Origin: Pseudoalteromonas prydzensis
Lineage (GTDB): Bacteria; Pseudomonadota; Gammaproteobacteria; Enterobacterales; Alteromonadaceae
NCBI RefSeq assembly: GCF_011050055.1
Contig: NZ_DRGM01000111.1
Location: forward strand, 1-46,889
Direction: 5' to 3'
Length of the DNA: 46,889 bases
A program made the position numbers and the translations under genes. The notes beneath the pieces are model-generated. The model was not told the origin of the DNA. It made no database searches and worked only from the letters and a program-made list of their open reading frames with translations. Below, one piece after another: positions 17,146 through 26,536 of this stretch; position 1 is the first letter of the stretch, and each line of letters begins with the position of its first letter.

Positions 17146-18924
17146 ATGCGCTCTATATACTGCGGACAGCTAAATAAAACTCACGTAGATCAAGAAGTTG
17201 AACTATGTGGTTGGATCAATAAACGACGTGACCTAGGTGGACTAATTTTTGTCGATTTACGCGATAGAGAAGGTTTAGTACAAGTTGTATTCGATCCTGA
17301 AGTTGAAGGCTTAATGGATACAGCGAATAAATTGCGCCAAGAATTCTGTGTACAACTTAAAGGTGTTGTACGTGCTCGCCCAGATAGCCAAGTAAATAAA
17401 GACATGGCGACCGGTGAAGTTGAAATCTTAGGCACCAGCTTAACTATTATCAACCGTTCAGAGCCATTACCACTTGATTTTAACCAAGTGAACTCTGAAG
17501 AGCGTCGTTTAAAATATCGTTACTTAGACCTTCGTCGTTTAGAGATGAGCGACCGTATTAAATTACGTGCTAAAGCCAGCAGCTTTGTGCGTCGCTTTTT
17601 AGATGAAAACGGTTTCTTAGATATCGAAACCCCAGTACTCACCAAAGCAACACCTGAAGGTGCGCGCGATTACTTAGTACCAAGCCGTGTACATAAAGGC
17701 AGTTTTTACGCGTTACCGCAGTCTCCACAGTTGTTTAAACAATTGTTGATGATGTCGGGTTTTGATCGTTACTATCAGATCGTTAAATGTTTCCGTGATG
17801 AAGATTTACGTGCCGATCGTCAACCAGAATTTACCCAAATCGATTTAGAGACCTCGTTCATGAGCTCTGAGCAAGTACGTGGTATCACTGAGAAAATGAT
17901 CAAGGATATGTGGCAGTCACTACTCAATGTTGATTTAGGCGATTTCCCTATCATGCCTTACGCAGAGGCAATGAGCCGTTTCGGTTCAGATAAACCTGAT
18001 TTACGTAACCCAATGGAACTGATTGACGTTGCTGATTTAGTAAAAGACGTTGAGTTTAAAGTCTTCTCTGGCCCTGCAAATGACGAAAAAGGCCGTGTTG
18101 CAGTATTAACTGTACCTGGTGGTGCTGCGCTTTCTCGTAAGCAACTAGATGACTACACTAAGTTCATCGGTATTTACGGCGCAAAAGGGCTTGCATGGAT
18201 GAAAGTAAACGACCGTGCAGCAGGTGTTGAAGGTGTGCAATCACCGATCGCTAAATTCTTAAACGAAGACGTGATCAACGAACTACTTGCGCGTACTAAT
18301 GCACAAACTGGCGATATCATTTTATTCGGTGCTGATAAACGCAATACAGTGAATGAGGCAATGGGCGCACTTCGCCTTAAGATTGGTGTTGATTTAGAGA
18401 TCACTAATCTTAACAGCTGGGCACCACTTTGGGTTGTTGACTTCCCAATGTTTGAAGAAGATGACGAAGGCACATTACACGCCGTGCATCATCCATTTAC
18501 TGCACCAAAAGAAATTAGCGCAAGCGAGCTTGAAGCAAACCCAGCAGCGGCTATTTCTGATGCCTATGACATGGTATTAAACGGCTACGAAGTTGGTGGT
18601 GGTTCGGTACGTATTCACAATGCTGATATGCAAGAAGCGGCATTTAGAATATTAGGGATTGATGCGCAAGAGCAGCAAGATAAATTTGGTTTCTTACTTG
18701 ATGCACTTAAGTACGGCACGCCACCGCATGCAGGACTCGCATTTGGTTTAGATCGCTTAGTAATGTTACTTTGCGGCACAGATAATATCCGTGACGTGAT
18801 TGCTTTCCCTAAAACAACTCAAGCGTCGTGTTTATTAACCAATGCGCCAAGTAAAGCCAATGCAGATTCGCTGACAGAGCTTGCTATTAGTGTTGTTGAA
18901 AAAGCTGAAAAATCAGCAGAATAA
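17146..18924 (+). CDS. aspS: Aspartyl-tRNA synthetase
   Basis: AspRS charges tRNA-Asp. The N-terminal OB-fold anticodon domain ([26 protein letters not shown]) is followed by class II motif 1 around YRYLDLRR, motif 2 [20 protein letters not shown], a bacterial GAD insertion in the middle, and motif 3 [13 protein letters not shown]. The length of 592 matches bacterial-type AspRS (E. coli 590). AGGA precedes the ATG, and a strong terminator follows at 18961. Confidence 0.98.
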   Translation: MRSIYCGQLNKTHVDQEVELCGWINKRRDLGGLIFVDLRDREGLVQVVFDPEVEGLMDTANKLRQEFCVQLKGVVRARPDSQVNKDMATGEVEILGTSLTIINRSEPLPLDFNQVNSEERRLKYRYLDLRRLEMSDRIKLRAKASSFVRRFLDENGFLDIETPVLTKATPEGARDYLVPSRVHKGSFYALPQSPQLFKQLLMMSGFDRYYQIVKCFRDEDLRADRQPEFTQIDLETSFMSSEQVRGITEKMIKDMWQSLLNVDLGDFPIMPYAEAMSRFGSDKPDLRNPMELIDVADLVKDVEFKVFSGPANDEKGRVAVLTVPGGAALSRKQLDDYTKFIGIYGAKGLAWMKVNDRAAGVEGVQSPIAKFLNEDVINELLARTNAQTGDIILFGADKRNTVNEAMGALRLKIGVDLEITNLNSWAPLWVVDFPMFEEDDEGTLHAVHHPFTAPKEISASELEANPAAAISDAYDMVLNGYEVGGGSVRIHNADMQEAAFRILGIDAQEQQDKFGFLLDALKYGTPPHAGLAFGLDRLVMLLCGTDNIRDVIAFPKTTQASCLLTNAPSKANADSLTELAISVVEKAEKSAE

Positions 18925-18960
18925 GTGATTAATTAGTACTTAATCTTGCAATTGATTGAA

Positions 18961-18991
18961 AACCCTTAAGTGTAGGCTTAAGGGTTTTTTT
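18961..18991 (+). terminator. Intrinsic terminator of aspS
   Basis: AACCCTTAAG pairs with CTTAAGGGTT around a 6-base loop, followed by further T residues. It lies 36 bases after the aspS stop. Confidence 0.9.
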
Positions 18992-19038
18992 ATGATGTAA
19001 TCAAAATCGTTTAATAAAAAATATATTAAGGATAGTAA

Positions 19039-19262
19039 ATGAATATCAGTGCGACTTTGTTTGGTGAGTTTTTGGCTTTGGTATTTTATGCATCCCATTA
19101 TTTACGTGGATAAGTTATCGCCTTGGTAAAAGAAAAACAACAACACCGGTTATCGTTGCTGTAATTGGCGGGCTATTAGCGATTATTCTTATTTTTGGAT
19201 TGATCTATATCGCAGTTCTTGCTTTGAAAAACGATTTAGAGGTTAAGCATTCGAGTGTTTAA
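19039..19262 (+). pseudogene. Frameshifted small membrane protein
   Basis: ATG at 19039 opens MNISATLFGEFLALVFYA and then stops after SHYLRG. Another frame continues from about 19090 as IPLFTWISYRLGKRKTTT, followed by a hydrophobic stretch (PVIVAVIGGLLAIILIFGLIYIAVLAL) and KNDLEVKHSSV, ending at 19262. Joined, this makes a sensible ~73-residue protein with two membrane segments and a basic loop. One or two bases are missing or extra near 19088-19095, either a real frameshift or a sequencing error. AAGG precedes the ATG. The end overlaps the GTG of the pentapeptide-repeat gene. Confidence 0.65.
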
Positions 19263-19845
19263 AGAGTTAGACTATTACGACCAGCAATTTTCAAAATGTG
19301 TTGCTAGCACGCAGCATTTTAGTGATATTGAATTTGAACAGTGCCAGTTTATTGAATGTGATTTTAGCCACAGTCAATTTAGTAATTGTCGTTTTATTGA
19401 GTGCGAATTTATTAACTGTAATTTAAGCGATTTAAATTGGGGCTATAGTTCGTTAGAAGAAGTCAGCTTTGTTGATTGTAAGCTCACCAGTATCCAATGG
19501 GCGCAGGTAAATTGGCCGCAACTGGCGTTAACTGCGCCGCTGAGTTTTAAAGATTGCCAACTCAGTCATAGCTCGTTTTATGAATTAGCATTAAAAGGGC
19601 TAACTATGGTTGATTGTTTTGCCAAAGATGTTGATTTTAGACACGCTAATTTAGCCGCGAGTGACTTTAGCGGTACTGACTTTCGGGATAGTTTATTTCA
19701 GCAGACTAATTTGAGTCGCGCGAATTTTGTGGGGGCGACGCAGTTTAATATTGATATTAAAAATAACCATGTGAGTGGTGCCAAGTTTGAGCGATTCGAA
19801 GCGCTAAACTTATTAACCGGACTTGATATAGAGCTGGTGGATTAA
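19255..19845 (+). CDS. Pentapeptide-repeat protein
   Basis: The 196-residue protein is built of five-residue repeats with a central Phe or Leu: FEQCQFIECDFSHSQFSNC, then FIECEFINCNLSDLNW, and later ANLAASDFSGTDFRDSLFQQ and TNLSRANF. This predicts a right-handed quadrilateral beta-helix as in Qnr, McbG and MfpA, which mimic DNA. The pattern (Cys-rich first half, gap near residues 75-100, second half) recalls Qnr, but length and repeats alone do not make it a quinolone protection protein. The start is GTG 19255, inside the end of the frameshifted small gene, with AGAGG about 12 bases away. No better ATG exists upstream. Confidence 0.8.
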   Translation: MFKELDYYDQQFSKCVASTQHFSDIEFEQCQFIECDFSHSQFSNCRFIECEFINCNLSDLNWGYSSLEEVSFVDCKLTSIQWAQVNWPQLALTAPLSFKDCQLSHSSFYELALKGLTMVDCFAKDVDFRHANLAASDFSGTDFRDSLFQQTNLSRANFVGATQFNIDIKNNHVSGAKFERFEALNLLTGLDIELVD

Positions 19846-19880
19846 AAGCTGTGAATTACACAGCTTTTAATAGGGGGCAA

Positions 19881-20204
19881 TTAACAGCTTGGGCCGTTTT
19901 TATTACGAGCGCTGGCAAGTGCGCGGGCAATCTCAAGTAGTGCAGGGTTAATATCATCAGCGCCATCTTTAATTAGTTTTGATACATCACCCGATGAATA
20001 TAGGCTATCACGTGGTGATTTAATGCCTAATTCACGCACAAAATCTTTGGTTTTCCCTGTGCTGCCCGTTTCAATAAACTTAAAAATGATACGTTCGTTA
20101 TTGCTTTTCGGCTCTGTTTCTAGCGTTTCGATTTCATCTTTATACGCTGCAATTCTGCTTTGTAAAATATCGATACGTTCTTCGATGCTGTTGTATGATT
20201 TCAT
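19881..20204 (-). CDS. Small hypothetical protein with N-terminal coiled coil
   Basis: The 107-residue protein begins MKSYNSIEERIDILQSRIAAYKDEIETLE, a heptad-like coiled coil. A basic middle part follows (NNERIIFKFIETGSTGKTKDFVRELGIKS), then a helical C-terminus (INPALLEIARALASARNKN). I do not recognise the family. The composition and codon use look real. There is only a weak ribosome site before the ATG. It is convergent with the pentapeptide-repeat gene; the stops are 35 bases apart. Confidence 0.6.
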   Translation of the reverse strand: MKSYNSIEERIDILQSRIAAYKDEIETLETEPKSNNERIIFKFIETGSTGKTKDFVRELGIKSPRDSLYSSGDVSKLIKDGADDINPALLEIARALASARNKNGPSC

Positions 20205-20379
20205 GGATAGGTTCTTTTCTAAATAGACGTTAGGACAATGCGACTATTATCGCATAAATCCACAATAATTATTTCTTTCTTTAAAACTCTTCTGCTTTTT
20301 TAGTACCCCATTATATTGTAATTAGTATTGGTAGTCTTAAAATAACGGCAATTCAAATAAAAAATAAGTTTAGTAAATA

Positions 20380-21117
20380 ATGCTGAGAACTTCTAAGTAT
20401 TTGGTGATCCTCCTTTCTTTTTTGTTTAGTGTAAACAGCTACGCAAACAGCGAAGTGATTGTTGATAAAGCGCGTGATCGCGTCATCCCGATCAGTGTTT
20501 CATTCCCTACACCGAACGCTCATTGTAGCCAACAAATAAAATGCCCAGTGGCGTTTATTAATGCTGGGTATGGCATTGCGCACACTGACTATCAGTTTGC
20601 GGCAGATGTTTTTACAGCAAAAGGCTATTTAACGATTGCCGTAGCTCATGAATTAAAAAGCGATCCTGCGCTCAATCTTACACCGCCTTATATGGCTACC
20701 CGTATAGAGAACTGGCATCGTGGTGTAGTGACCCTCAAATTCTTAGTTGAGCAATTATCCGCTAAATATCCGGCATACGATTTTAGCCAACTTACTTTAT
20801 TTGGTCATTCAAATGGTGGTGATATATCTGCACTCTACGCGGCGATTTACCCAAAGCAAGTGAGCCAAATTATCACGCTTGATCATCGCCGCATGTTGCT
20901 ACCTCGTAATAAAAACATTCGGGTTTTAACGCTACGCGGCAGTGATTATCCTGCGGATAATCAGGTATTACTCAATGAAGATGAATTAGCACAGTATCCT
21001 GTTACGCAAATTACCGTCGAAAAATCCCGTCATAACGATATGTATGATGGCGGGCCAAAGTGGTTAGTTGCAAGGATGGCTAAAGAAATCGATGCATTTT
21101 TAAATAATAAAATATAA
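20380..21117 (+). CDS. Secreted alpha/beta hydrolase
   Basis: A Sec signal peptide (residues 1-22, cut near SYA-NS) precedes an alpha/beta-hydrolase fold. The nucleophile elbow is LFGHSNGGD, with Ser at about residue 145. Candidate acid and base residues are in RGSDYPADN and the final RHNDMYDGG. A strand plus NAGYGIAHTDYQFAADVF may form the oxyanion region. At 245 residues it is a compact periplasmic or secreted esterase/lipase-like enzyme of unknown substrate. The stop codon lies in the left arm of the hairpin at 21116-21139. Confidence 0.75.
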   Translation: MLRTSKYLVILLSFLFSVNSYANSEVIVDKARDRVIPISVSFPTPNAHCSQQIKCPVAFINAGYGIAHTDYQFAADVFTAKGYLTIAVAHELKSDPALNLTPPYMATRIENWHRGVVTLKFLVEQLSAKYPAYDFSQLTLFGHSNGGDISALYAAIYPKQVSQIITLDHRRMLLPRNKNIRVLTLRGSDYPADNQVLLNEDELAQYPVTQITVEKSRHNDMYDGGPKWLVARMAKEIDAFLNNKI

Positions 21118-21139
21118 CGCGTAAACAATGTTACGCGTT
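21116..21139. repeat. Hairpin between convergent hydrolase genes
   Basis: AACGCGTAA pairs with TTACGCGTT around a 6-base loop between the stops at 21117 and 21149. No T-run longer than three follows on either strand, so it is a weak or rho-assisted terminator at best. Confidence 0.5.
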
Positions 21140-21148
21140 TGAGAGTTA

Positions 21149-22351
21149 TTATTTTACCAATTCACTGACGATTAATGGATCATTATGCAGGGTTCTATGC
21201 ACGGGGCATTTGTCGGCAATTTCTAATAGGCGCTGGCGCTGAGCGTCACTTAAATCGCCTACTAAGGTGATTTTACGGGTAATGGCTTCAAGCTTGCTTG
21301 TTTGCTCGCAGTTATCACAATCAGCGTGGTAGTCACGGCTGTGATCCAGCTCTACCTTTACGTGTTCAAGTGGCAAGTTTTTACGGCTTGCATACATACG
21401 TAAAGTCATCGCGGTGCATGCGCCAAGTCCTGCCAGTAAATGATGATACGGATCTGGGCCTAAATTACTGCCGCCTACTGTTACGGGTTCATCGGCAAGC
21501 CAAGTATGATCTTTGGTACTAACATATTGGGTAAAAACATGATCTTTTTCTTCAACTAATACATTGCCGCTGCTGAGTTTGCCACTGTATTGGCTGTTAT
21601 CAAAATCTACATAACGTTTTGCCCATGATGCTATAACGTCTGCTGCGTAGTCGGCATCGTGTTTATCCGTCAGTAAGTGGTCGGCTTTATCTAAGCTAAT
21701 AAAACTTTTTGGATGCTTTGCCGCGGCGTAAATTTTTTCAGCTTCGCTAATATTCACAGTGGCGTCAATAGGGGAGTGCATTACTAATAATGCTCGCTTT
21801 AATTTGCTGATATGGCTGCGGTCGTATTGGGCAATGTCGTCCACAAACTGCTTTTTGATGGTAAATTCTCGTCCAGCTAAATTAACCTTTGCTTCGCCCT
21901 TGCTATTAATTTCATCTAGATGAGCGGCAAAGTTATGGGTTACATGTTGTGCGTCAGAGGGCGCGCCAATAGTGGTAATGGCTTGTACTTCAGCAATATG
22001 CTCGGCTGCTGCTAATACCGCTGCACCGCCTAAGCTGTGGCCGATCAGTAATTGTGGTGCTTTAAAGTGCTCTCGTAAATGATCTGCCGCGGCAATTAAA
22101 TCTTGAATATTAGATGAGAAATTACTGTTAGCAAAGTCGCCATCACTGTTACCCAGCCCAGTAAAATCAAAGCGTAATACCGCAATACCTTGTTGGGTGA
22201 GCGCGCGGCTGATCCGACTTGCTGCAGCAATATCTTTACCACAGGTAAAACAATGAGCAAACAAGGCATAAAATTTAATATCACTGGCTGGCGTTTCTAA
22301 TTGCCCGGCAAGGCTTAGTTCACCACTTTTAAATGTTACTTTTTGTCGCAT
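21149..22351 (-). CDS. Alpha/beta hydrolase - OsmC fusion protein
   Basis: This is a two-domain protein of 400 residues. Residues 1-250 are an alpha/beta hydrolase with elbow [12 protein letters not shown] (Ser near 106) and a late His in KADHLLTD. Residues 265-400 are an OsmC/Ohr domain carrying the two redox cysteines in [15 protein letters not shown] and DKCPVHRTL. OsmC domains reduce organic peroxides. The fusion is a known arrangement in proteobacteria and may cleave a peroxidised ester and reduce it, but this is inference. It is monocistronic, divergent from the 2OG oxygenase gene. A 16-bp palindrome at 22482-22497 lies between them. Confidence 0.9.
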   Translation of the reverse strand: MRQKVTFKSGELSLAGQLETPASDIKFYALFAHCFTCGKDIAAASRISRALTQQGIAVLRFDFTGLGNSDGDFANSNFSSNIQDLIAAADHLREHFKAPQLLIGHSLGGAAVLAAAEHIAEVQAITTIGAPSDAQHVTHNFAAHLDEINSKGEAKVNLAGREFTIKKQFVDDIAQYDRSHISKLKRALLVMHSPIDATVNISEAEKIYAAAKHPKSFISLDKADHLLTDKHDADYAADVIASWAKRYVDFDNSQYSGKLSSGNVLVEEKDHVFTQYVSTKDHTWLADEPVTVGGSNLGPDPYHHLLAGLGACTAMTLRMYASRKNLPLEHVKVELDHSRDYHADCDNCEQTSKLEAITRKITLVGDLSDAQRQRLLEIADKCPVHRTLHNDPLIVSELVK

Positions 22352-22481
22352 GTAAATTGCCTTAGTTATTGTGAATAGGGACGCATTAAAGGGTAGACCA
22401 CATTACGCTGTTTTTACTTTCATTGTTATTAATTAACCGTTGATCTGTGTCAAAGTCAATGCTGTTACTATTTTAGTGCGG

Positions 22482-22497
22482 ACATAAGTCCTTATGT
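22482..22497. promoter_or_regulatory. Perfect palindrome between divergent genes
   Basis: ACATAAG-TC-CTTATGT has 7-base arms and is flanked by T residues on the right. It lies about 130 bases before the hydrolase-OsmC start and about 95 bases before the oxygenase start. It also contains GGAC-N4-GTCC, like the orphan element near 9249. It is a plausible operator for a dimeric, perhaps redox-sensing, regulator. Confidence 0.4.
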
Positions 22498-22592
22498 TTT
22501 TTAGGCTGGTTTACTATGCTCGCGAAGCGCTATATTGATGCACCTGCTATGCTAAGTAAGTGCTTCTAATAACTTATTCATTGGAAACGAAC

Positions 22593-23432
22593 ATGCAATT
22601 ACCTACCGTTGATTATAAAGCGAGCGATGCGGCCGCTCAGTTTGTTGAGTCTCTTAGAAATACGGGCTTTGGTGTATTAAAAAACCACCCAATTCCACAG
22701 TCTCTAGTTGAATCAATTTATAAAAATTGGCAGGATTTTTTTAATTCTGAGCAAAAGCATGAGTTTTTATTCTCTAAAGAAACCCAAGACGGGTATTTTC
22801 CGCCATCGGTATCGGAAGTTGCAAAAGGCTTTACGGTAAAAGACATTAAAGAATATTTCCATGTTTATCCTAATGGCCGTGTACCTGCACAGCTCGAAGC
22901 CGATATTCGCGAATATTATCGCTTAGCCAATGAGTTTGCTGCCACGCTGTTAAGCTGGGTGCAAGCAGAGGCACCAGCGGATGTACGTGCTAAGTTTTCA
23001 ATCGATTTAAAAGACATGATCGCGAACTCTGAGCAAACATTATTACGTATATTACATTACCCGCCAATGACCGGTGATGAAGAGCCAGGGGCAATTCGCG
23101 CCGCTGCACACGGTGATATTAATTTATTAACGGTACTACCAGCGTCAAACGAGCCTGGTTTACAAGTGCAAAAAACCGACGGCGGTTGGTTAGATGTGCC
23201 ATGCGATTTTGGTAGTTTAATTATTAATATTGGCGACATGCTGCAAGAAGCGTCAGGTGGTTATTTTCCATCGACTATTCACCGCGTTATTAACCCTACG
23301 GGGAAAGCGTCAACTAAGTCACGTATTTCGTTGCCATTATTTTTGCATCCGCGTCCTGATGTGGTGCTTTCCGAGCGTTATACCGCAGATAGCTACTTAC
23401 AAGAGCGTCTACGCGAGTTAGGTGTTAAGTAA
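22593..23432 (+). CDS. 2-oxoglutarate/Fe(II) oxygenase, isopenicillin N synthase-like
   Basis: The non-haem iron facial triad is visible: AAHGDINLLTVLP provides His and Asp, and STIHRVINP the second His. SRISLPLFLHPRPD gives the RxS that binds the 2-oxoglutarate carboxylate. The N-terminal DIOX_N-like part (VESLRNTGFGVLKNHPIPQSLVESIYKNWQDFF) is typical of the family. It is 279 residues from the ATG at 22593, which follows TTGGAAACGAAC; an in-frame Met at 22560 is less well placed. The substrate is unknown. A terminator follows at 23465. Confidence 0.88.
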   Translation: MQLPTVDYKASDAAAQFVESLRNTGFGVLKNHPIPQSLVESIYKNWQDFFNSEQKHEFLFSKETQDGYFPPSVSEVAKGFTVKDIKEYFHVYPNGRVPAQLEADIREYYRLANEFAATLLSWVQAEAPADVRAKFSIDLKDMIANSEQTLLRILHYPPMTGDEEPGAIRAAAHGDINLLTVLPASNEPGLQVQKTDGGWLDVPCDFGSLIINIGDMLQEASGGYFPSTIHRVINPTGKASTKSRISLPLFLHPRPDVVLSERYTADSYLQERLRELGVK

Positions 23433-23464
23433 CTAGAACATCGGATAATAAATCTTATTTTTAT

Positions 23465-23490
23465 AAAAAACGGCCATTGTGCCGTTTTTT
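23465..23490. terminator. Bidirectional intrinsic terminator after the oxygenase gene
   Basis: AAAAAACGGC pairs with GCCGTTTTTT around CATTGT. The T-run on the + strand serves the oxygenase gene. Confidence 0.88.
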
Positions 23491-23632
23491 GTTTTTAGCT
23501 TTGCCATGCGCTAGTTTTTAACGTTTAAGCGCACGAGAAGGGCTGCAAAGGTTAATATTCAATGCATTATTGGTCACGATCGGTATAATGCGCGCAACTG
23601 GTCACTTTGGCCTTATTTAAAAGAGAGTTTAT

Positions 23633-25027
23633 ATGAGTTTTGATGGGTTAGGTTTATCACAGTCTTTAGTTAATGCAGTTTTAGAAAAGGGCTATGAAAC
23701 GCCAACACCAATTCAGGCTCAAGCTATCCCCGCGATCATTGAAGGTCGTGATGTAATGGCTGCAGCACAAACGGGTACGGGTAAAACGGCGGGTTTTACA
23801 TTACCGCTGATTGAATCTCTATCTAAGGGGCAAAAAGCCAAGGGGAATCAAGTACGCGCGTTAATTTTAACGCCAACACGCGAGCTTGCATTACAAGTGA
23901 GCGAAAATGTTGAAGAGTATGCTAAGCACTCTAATATCAGTTCTTTTGTTGTTTACGGCGGCGTTAAAATTAATCCGCAAATGCAGCGCCTTCGTAAGGG
24001 CGTGGATATTTTAGTGGCCACGCCTGGGCGTTTGATTGATTTACACAATCAAAATGCATTGAAGTTCGATAACCTTGAAGTGTTGGTGCTTGATGAAGCC
24101 GACCGTATGCTTGATATGGGCTTTATTCACGATATTAAACGTATTATCAGTAAATTACCGGCTAAACGTCAAAACTTGATGTTCTCAGCGACGTTCTCTG
24201 ACGATATTAGAGCGCTTGCAAAAGGACTTATTAACGATCCGGTAGAAATTTCAGTTGCGGCTAAAAACACCACCGCTAAAAGCGTTACCCAATGTGTTTA
24301 CGCTGTTGATAAAGCGCGTAAAACGGCTTTATTAAGTCACTTAATTCGCAGTAATGATTGGCAACAAGTATTAGTATTTAGCCGTACAAAACATGGCGCA
24401 AACCGCTTAGTTAAGCAACTTGAGCGTGATGAGATTGTCGGTGCTGCTATTCATGGTAATAAATCACAAGGTGCGCGTGTTAAAGCGCTTGATGGCTTTA
24501 AAAGCGGCGAAGTACGTGTACTTGTGGCAACCGATATCGTTGCCCGTGGTTTGGATATTGTAGAGCTACCCCATGTAGTTAACTATGATTTACCGAATGT
24601 GTATGAAGATTATGTGCACCGTATTGGTCGTACTGGCCGTGCCGGTGCTTCGGGTGATGCTATTTCGTTTGTAACGATTGATGATGCGGATGACTTATAT
24701 GGTATTGAACGCTTTATTGGTGAATTGATCCCACGCGCTCAAGAGCCTGGCTTTGAACCAAGTAATCCAGTGCCAGAAAGAGAGCTTGATGCACGACCAA
24801 CAAAACCGAAAAAGCCGAAAAAAGTCAAACAGCCGTTTTCTAAGCCTAAGTCGGATAGTAAAAAGCCAAATAGTAATGGCAGTGGTACAGGCCCACGCCG
24901 TGGTGGTTCAGGTAAAAAGCCAGATGCTAATAAAGCGGGTGGTGAGCAAACACAAAACCCATGGGCTAAGCGTCAATCTGTTGGTGGCAATTCTCAGCGT
25001 CGTCGCCGTCCAAATAATGATGGCTAA
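23633..25027 (+). CDS. rhlE: DEAD-box RNA helicase, RhlE type
   Basis: All DEAD-box motifs are present in order: FDGLGLSQ with Q motif [20 protein letters not shown] (I), PTRELALQ (Ia), TPGRL (Ib), [13 protein letters not shown] (II), FSATF (III), [12 protein letters not shown] (IV), [11 protein letters not shown] (V) and [10 protein letters not shown] (VI). The 464-residue protein ends in a ~90-residue basic, disordered tail rich in Lys, Pro, Gly and Arg that would bind RNA. This layout fits RhlE, which acts in ribosome assembly and RNA decay, although other subfamilies are hard to exclude by eye. GAGAG precedes the ATG, and a strong terminator follows. Confidence 0.9.
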   Translation: MSFDGLGLSQSLVNAVLEKGYETPTPIQAQAIPAIIEGRDVMAAAQTGTGKTAGFTLPLIESLSKGQKAKGNQVRALILTPTRELALQVSENVEEYAKHSNISSFVVYGGVKINPQMQRLRKGVDILVATPGRLIDLHNQNALKFDNLEVLVLDEADRMLDMGFIHDIKRIISKLPAKRQNLMFSATFSDDIRALAKGLINDPVEISVAAKNTTAKSVTQCVYAVDKARKTALLSHLIRSNDWQQVLVFSRTKHGANRLVKQLERDEIVGAAIHGNKSQGARVKALDGFKSGEVRVLVATDIVARGLDIVELPHVVNYDLPNVYEDYVHRIGRTGRAGASGDAISFVTIDDADDLYGIERFIGELIPRAQEPGFEPSNPVPERELDARPTKPKKPKKVKQPFSKPKSDSKKPNSNGSGTGPRRGGSGKKPDANKAGGEQTQNPWAKRQSVGGNSQRRRRPNNDG

Positions 25028-25056
25028 AGCAACGCATAATTGATCTGTTGATTGAT

Positions 25057-25086
25057 AAAAAACGCGCCTACCTTGGCGCGTTTTTT
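25057..25086. terminator. Intrinsic terminator after rhlE
   Basis: AAAAAACGCGCC pairs with GGCGCGTTTTTT around TACCTT, 30 bases past the rhlE stop. The flanking A- and T-runs allow use from both strands, so it also serves the converging DUF3307 gene. Confidence 0.92.
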
Positions 25087-25100
25087 ATGGGCTTGTAAAG

Positions 25101-25847
25101 TTACAGTGCTTTGAGATAATTAACCGCCAAGCCAATAAATAAAGTCACGCTGACACTGAGTAAGGTACCGAGCATCACGTATTCAGTCAGCTTTTTATCT
25201 TTACTGGCACTTAAATCGCCAAACCGAAACACAGATTTTGCCGCGAGTAAAAAGCCGACTCCTGCAAATTGGTCCAGCAAAATAAATGTTAGCATTAATA
25301 CTCGCTCAAGCATGCCGATGCTTTGTCCTGCTGCCGGTAAACTCCCGGTAGTACTAAAGCCGGAGGTGATCCGCTCTAACATCATGCGAATAAACACCGC
25401 ACTTGGACTCAATATCAATAAATACCCACAGAGCACCCATAATGTTGCAGGTTGTATTAACCATTGCCAAGCATGTGTAAAAAATTCACTACTGTCACTC
25501 AGCCATATGGCTAATAACAGCAAGACGACTAAATGAGCGAGTTGATCGACAATAAAAGCAACCACCCCTTTATTTGAATACGATTTAGCTAAGTCAATTA
25601 AGTAATGAGTGACAACCACAACGCTGGTGGCGATACAGATAGGGGCAATGGTTTGCCAACCAAAACTAAATTCCCACCAGCTGACAATAACAGCAGTGGT
25701 TATGCCATGTACTAGCACATGCAAATACAGTTTTTTAGCACGGAAATGACGCGTGTTACGGTTATGGACCCAGCTCATTGGTTGCCAGTAAAAATCAGCT
25801 AAAATATGGCCGATAATTAATGCCACGAATAACAACATAAAGCTCAT
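25101..25847 (-). CDS. DUF3307 membrane protein
   Basis: The 248-residue protein has six or so hydrophobic segments. The N-terminus LLFVALIIGHILADFYWQPMSWVHNRN and the next block LYLHVLVHGITTAVIV, followed later by THYLIDLAKS, carry the His/Asp pattern of DUF3307. The family function is unknown. It is translationally coupled to the SatD-like gene upstream (TAATG overlap, AGGAG ribosome site). DUF3307 next to SatD is, as I recall, a recurrent pair in varied bacteria, so the cytoplasmic SatD protein and this membrane protein probably work together. Confidence 0.85.
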   Translation of the reverse strand: MSFMLLFVALIIGHILADFYWQPMSWVHNRNTRHFRAKKLYLHVLVHGITTAVIVSWWEFSFGWQTIAPICIATSVVVVTHYLIDLAKSYSNKGVVAFIVDQLAHLVVLLLLAIWLSDSSEFFTHAWQWLIQPATLWVLCGYLLILSPSAVFIRMMLERITSGFSTTGSLPAAGQSIGMLERVLMLTFILLDQFAGVGFLLAAKSVFRFGDLSASKDKKLTEYVMLGTLLSVSVTLFIGLAVNYLKAL

Positions 25848-26473
25848 TATATTGCTCCTGATAATGTGTCTGCGATGGTTTTTTCTGCATACTGCAAAAA
25901 CCGTTCGACTAATTGATAGTGGCCAAGGTTGAGTAATTTAGTGACATTTTCTCGGCTTGTTTGCAATTGTTTGGCAACTTCACTGTGTTGGTTATTCTCG
26001 CAGGTTAAGTAGACATAGAGCGCGTTTGCTTGTTTTTGAGTCATTTTGGTCAGCAACACATCAATAAAAGCGAGATTAAGGGCTAACCCTTCGTTGGTAG
26101 GCTCGATAATACTGTTAAATATAAAACGTTGACTGTGCATTTCATCAAGGCCGCGGCCCGATAAGGTAAATGCAGATCCTGTGGCTGTTTTAATATCAGC
26201 TCTGGCGTTATCTATTTCACCTATGGCGAGGCTTTGGCGAACCTCATAACCTGACGCCTTTAAATGTAAATACAATAACAGTGCGACATTGCAGACCTGC
26301 GCAGGTTGATTTACTTGCAGCTGAAATGCATCGCCTCGGTAAATAATCCCTTGATTGTGTTTACCTTCAGTGATCGCTCGTAAACTTTGGTCAAGCTGAT
26401 AGAGCATTGCATCGTAGTCGTGCTTTGGAATATGTTGTGATTTGATCACATCGCCGCTGATCACCGCAATCAT
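25847..26473 (-). CDS. SatD-like protein with C-terminal helix-turn-helix
   Basis: The protein begins MIAVISGDVIKSQ, the SatD-family start, then YRGDAFQLQVNQPAQVCNVALLLYLHLKAS and VRQSLAIGEID, with an acidic pattern resembling nucleotidyl-cyclase-like folds. The C-terminal ~70 residues contain MTQKQANALYVYL, then HSEVAKQLQTSRENVTKLLNLGHYQLVERFL, a clear helix-turn-helix. It is 208 residues long. SatD takes its name from a Streptococcus mutans acid-tolerance operon; its activity is unknown. The promoter holds two perfect palindromes plus an extra half-site (26489-26551), strongly suggesting autoregulation through the helix-turn-helix. Confidence 0.8.
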   Translation of the reverse strand: MIAVISGDVIKSQHIPKHDYDAMLYQLDQSLRAITEGKHNQGIIYRGDAFQLQVNQPAQVCNVALLLYLHLKASGYEVRQSLAIGEIDNARADIKTATGSAFTLSGRGLDEMHSQRFIFNSIIEPTNEGLALNLAFIDVLLTKMTQKQANALYVYLTCENNQHSEVAKQLQTSRENVTKLLNLGHYQLVERFLQYAEKTIADTLSGAI

Positions 26474-26488
26474 AAATGTCCTAACTTA

Positions 26489-26508
26489 GTTACATATTAA
26501 AATGTAAC
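26489..26508. promoter_or_regulatory. Operator 1 of the satD promoter array
   Basis: This is GTTACAT-N6-ATGTAAC, a perfect 20-base palindrome, 16 bases upstream of the SatD start codon. An identical-arm copy lies 28 bases further upstream. Together with a fifth half-site at 26545 (GTTACTT), half-sites alternate in orientation at 13 and 15 base steps. Confidence 0.75.
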
Positions 26509-26516
26509 CAATAATG

Positions 26517-26536
26517 GTTACATAATGCCATGTAAC
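26517..26536. promoter_or_regulatory. Operator 2 of the satD promoter array
   Basis: This is the second GTTACAT-N6-ATGTAAC palindrome, with arms identical to operator 1 but an unrelated spacer (AATGCC rather than ATTAAA). Conservation of the arms only is what protein binding predicts. A degenerate half-site GTTACTT follows at 26545-26551, towards the divergent NYN gene. Confidence 0.75.

Noticed and set aside
19255..19845. Naming the pentapeptide-repeat gene qnr
   Set aside because: The protein is about 20 residues shorter than Qnr and repeat character alone is not specific; only a general family call is justified.
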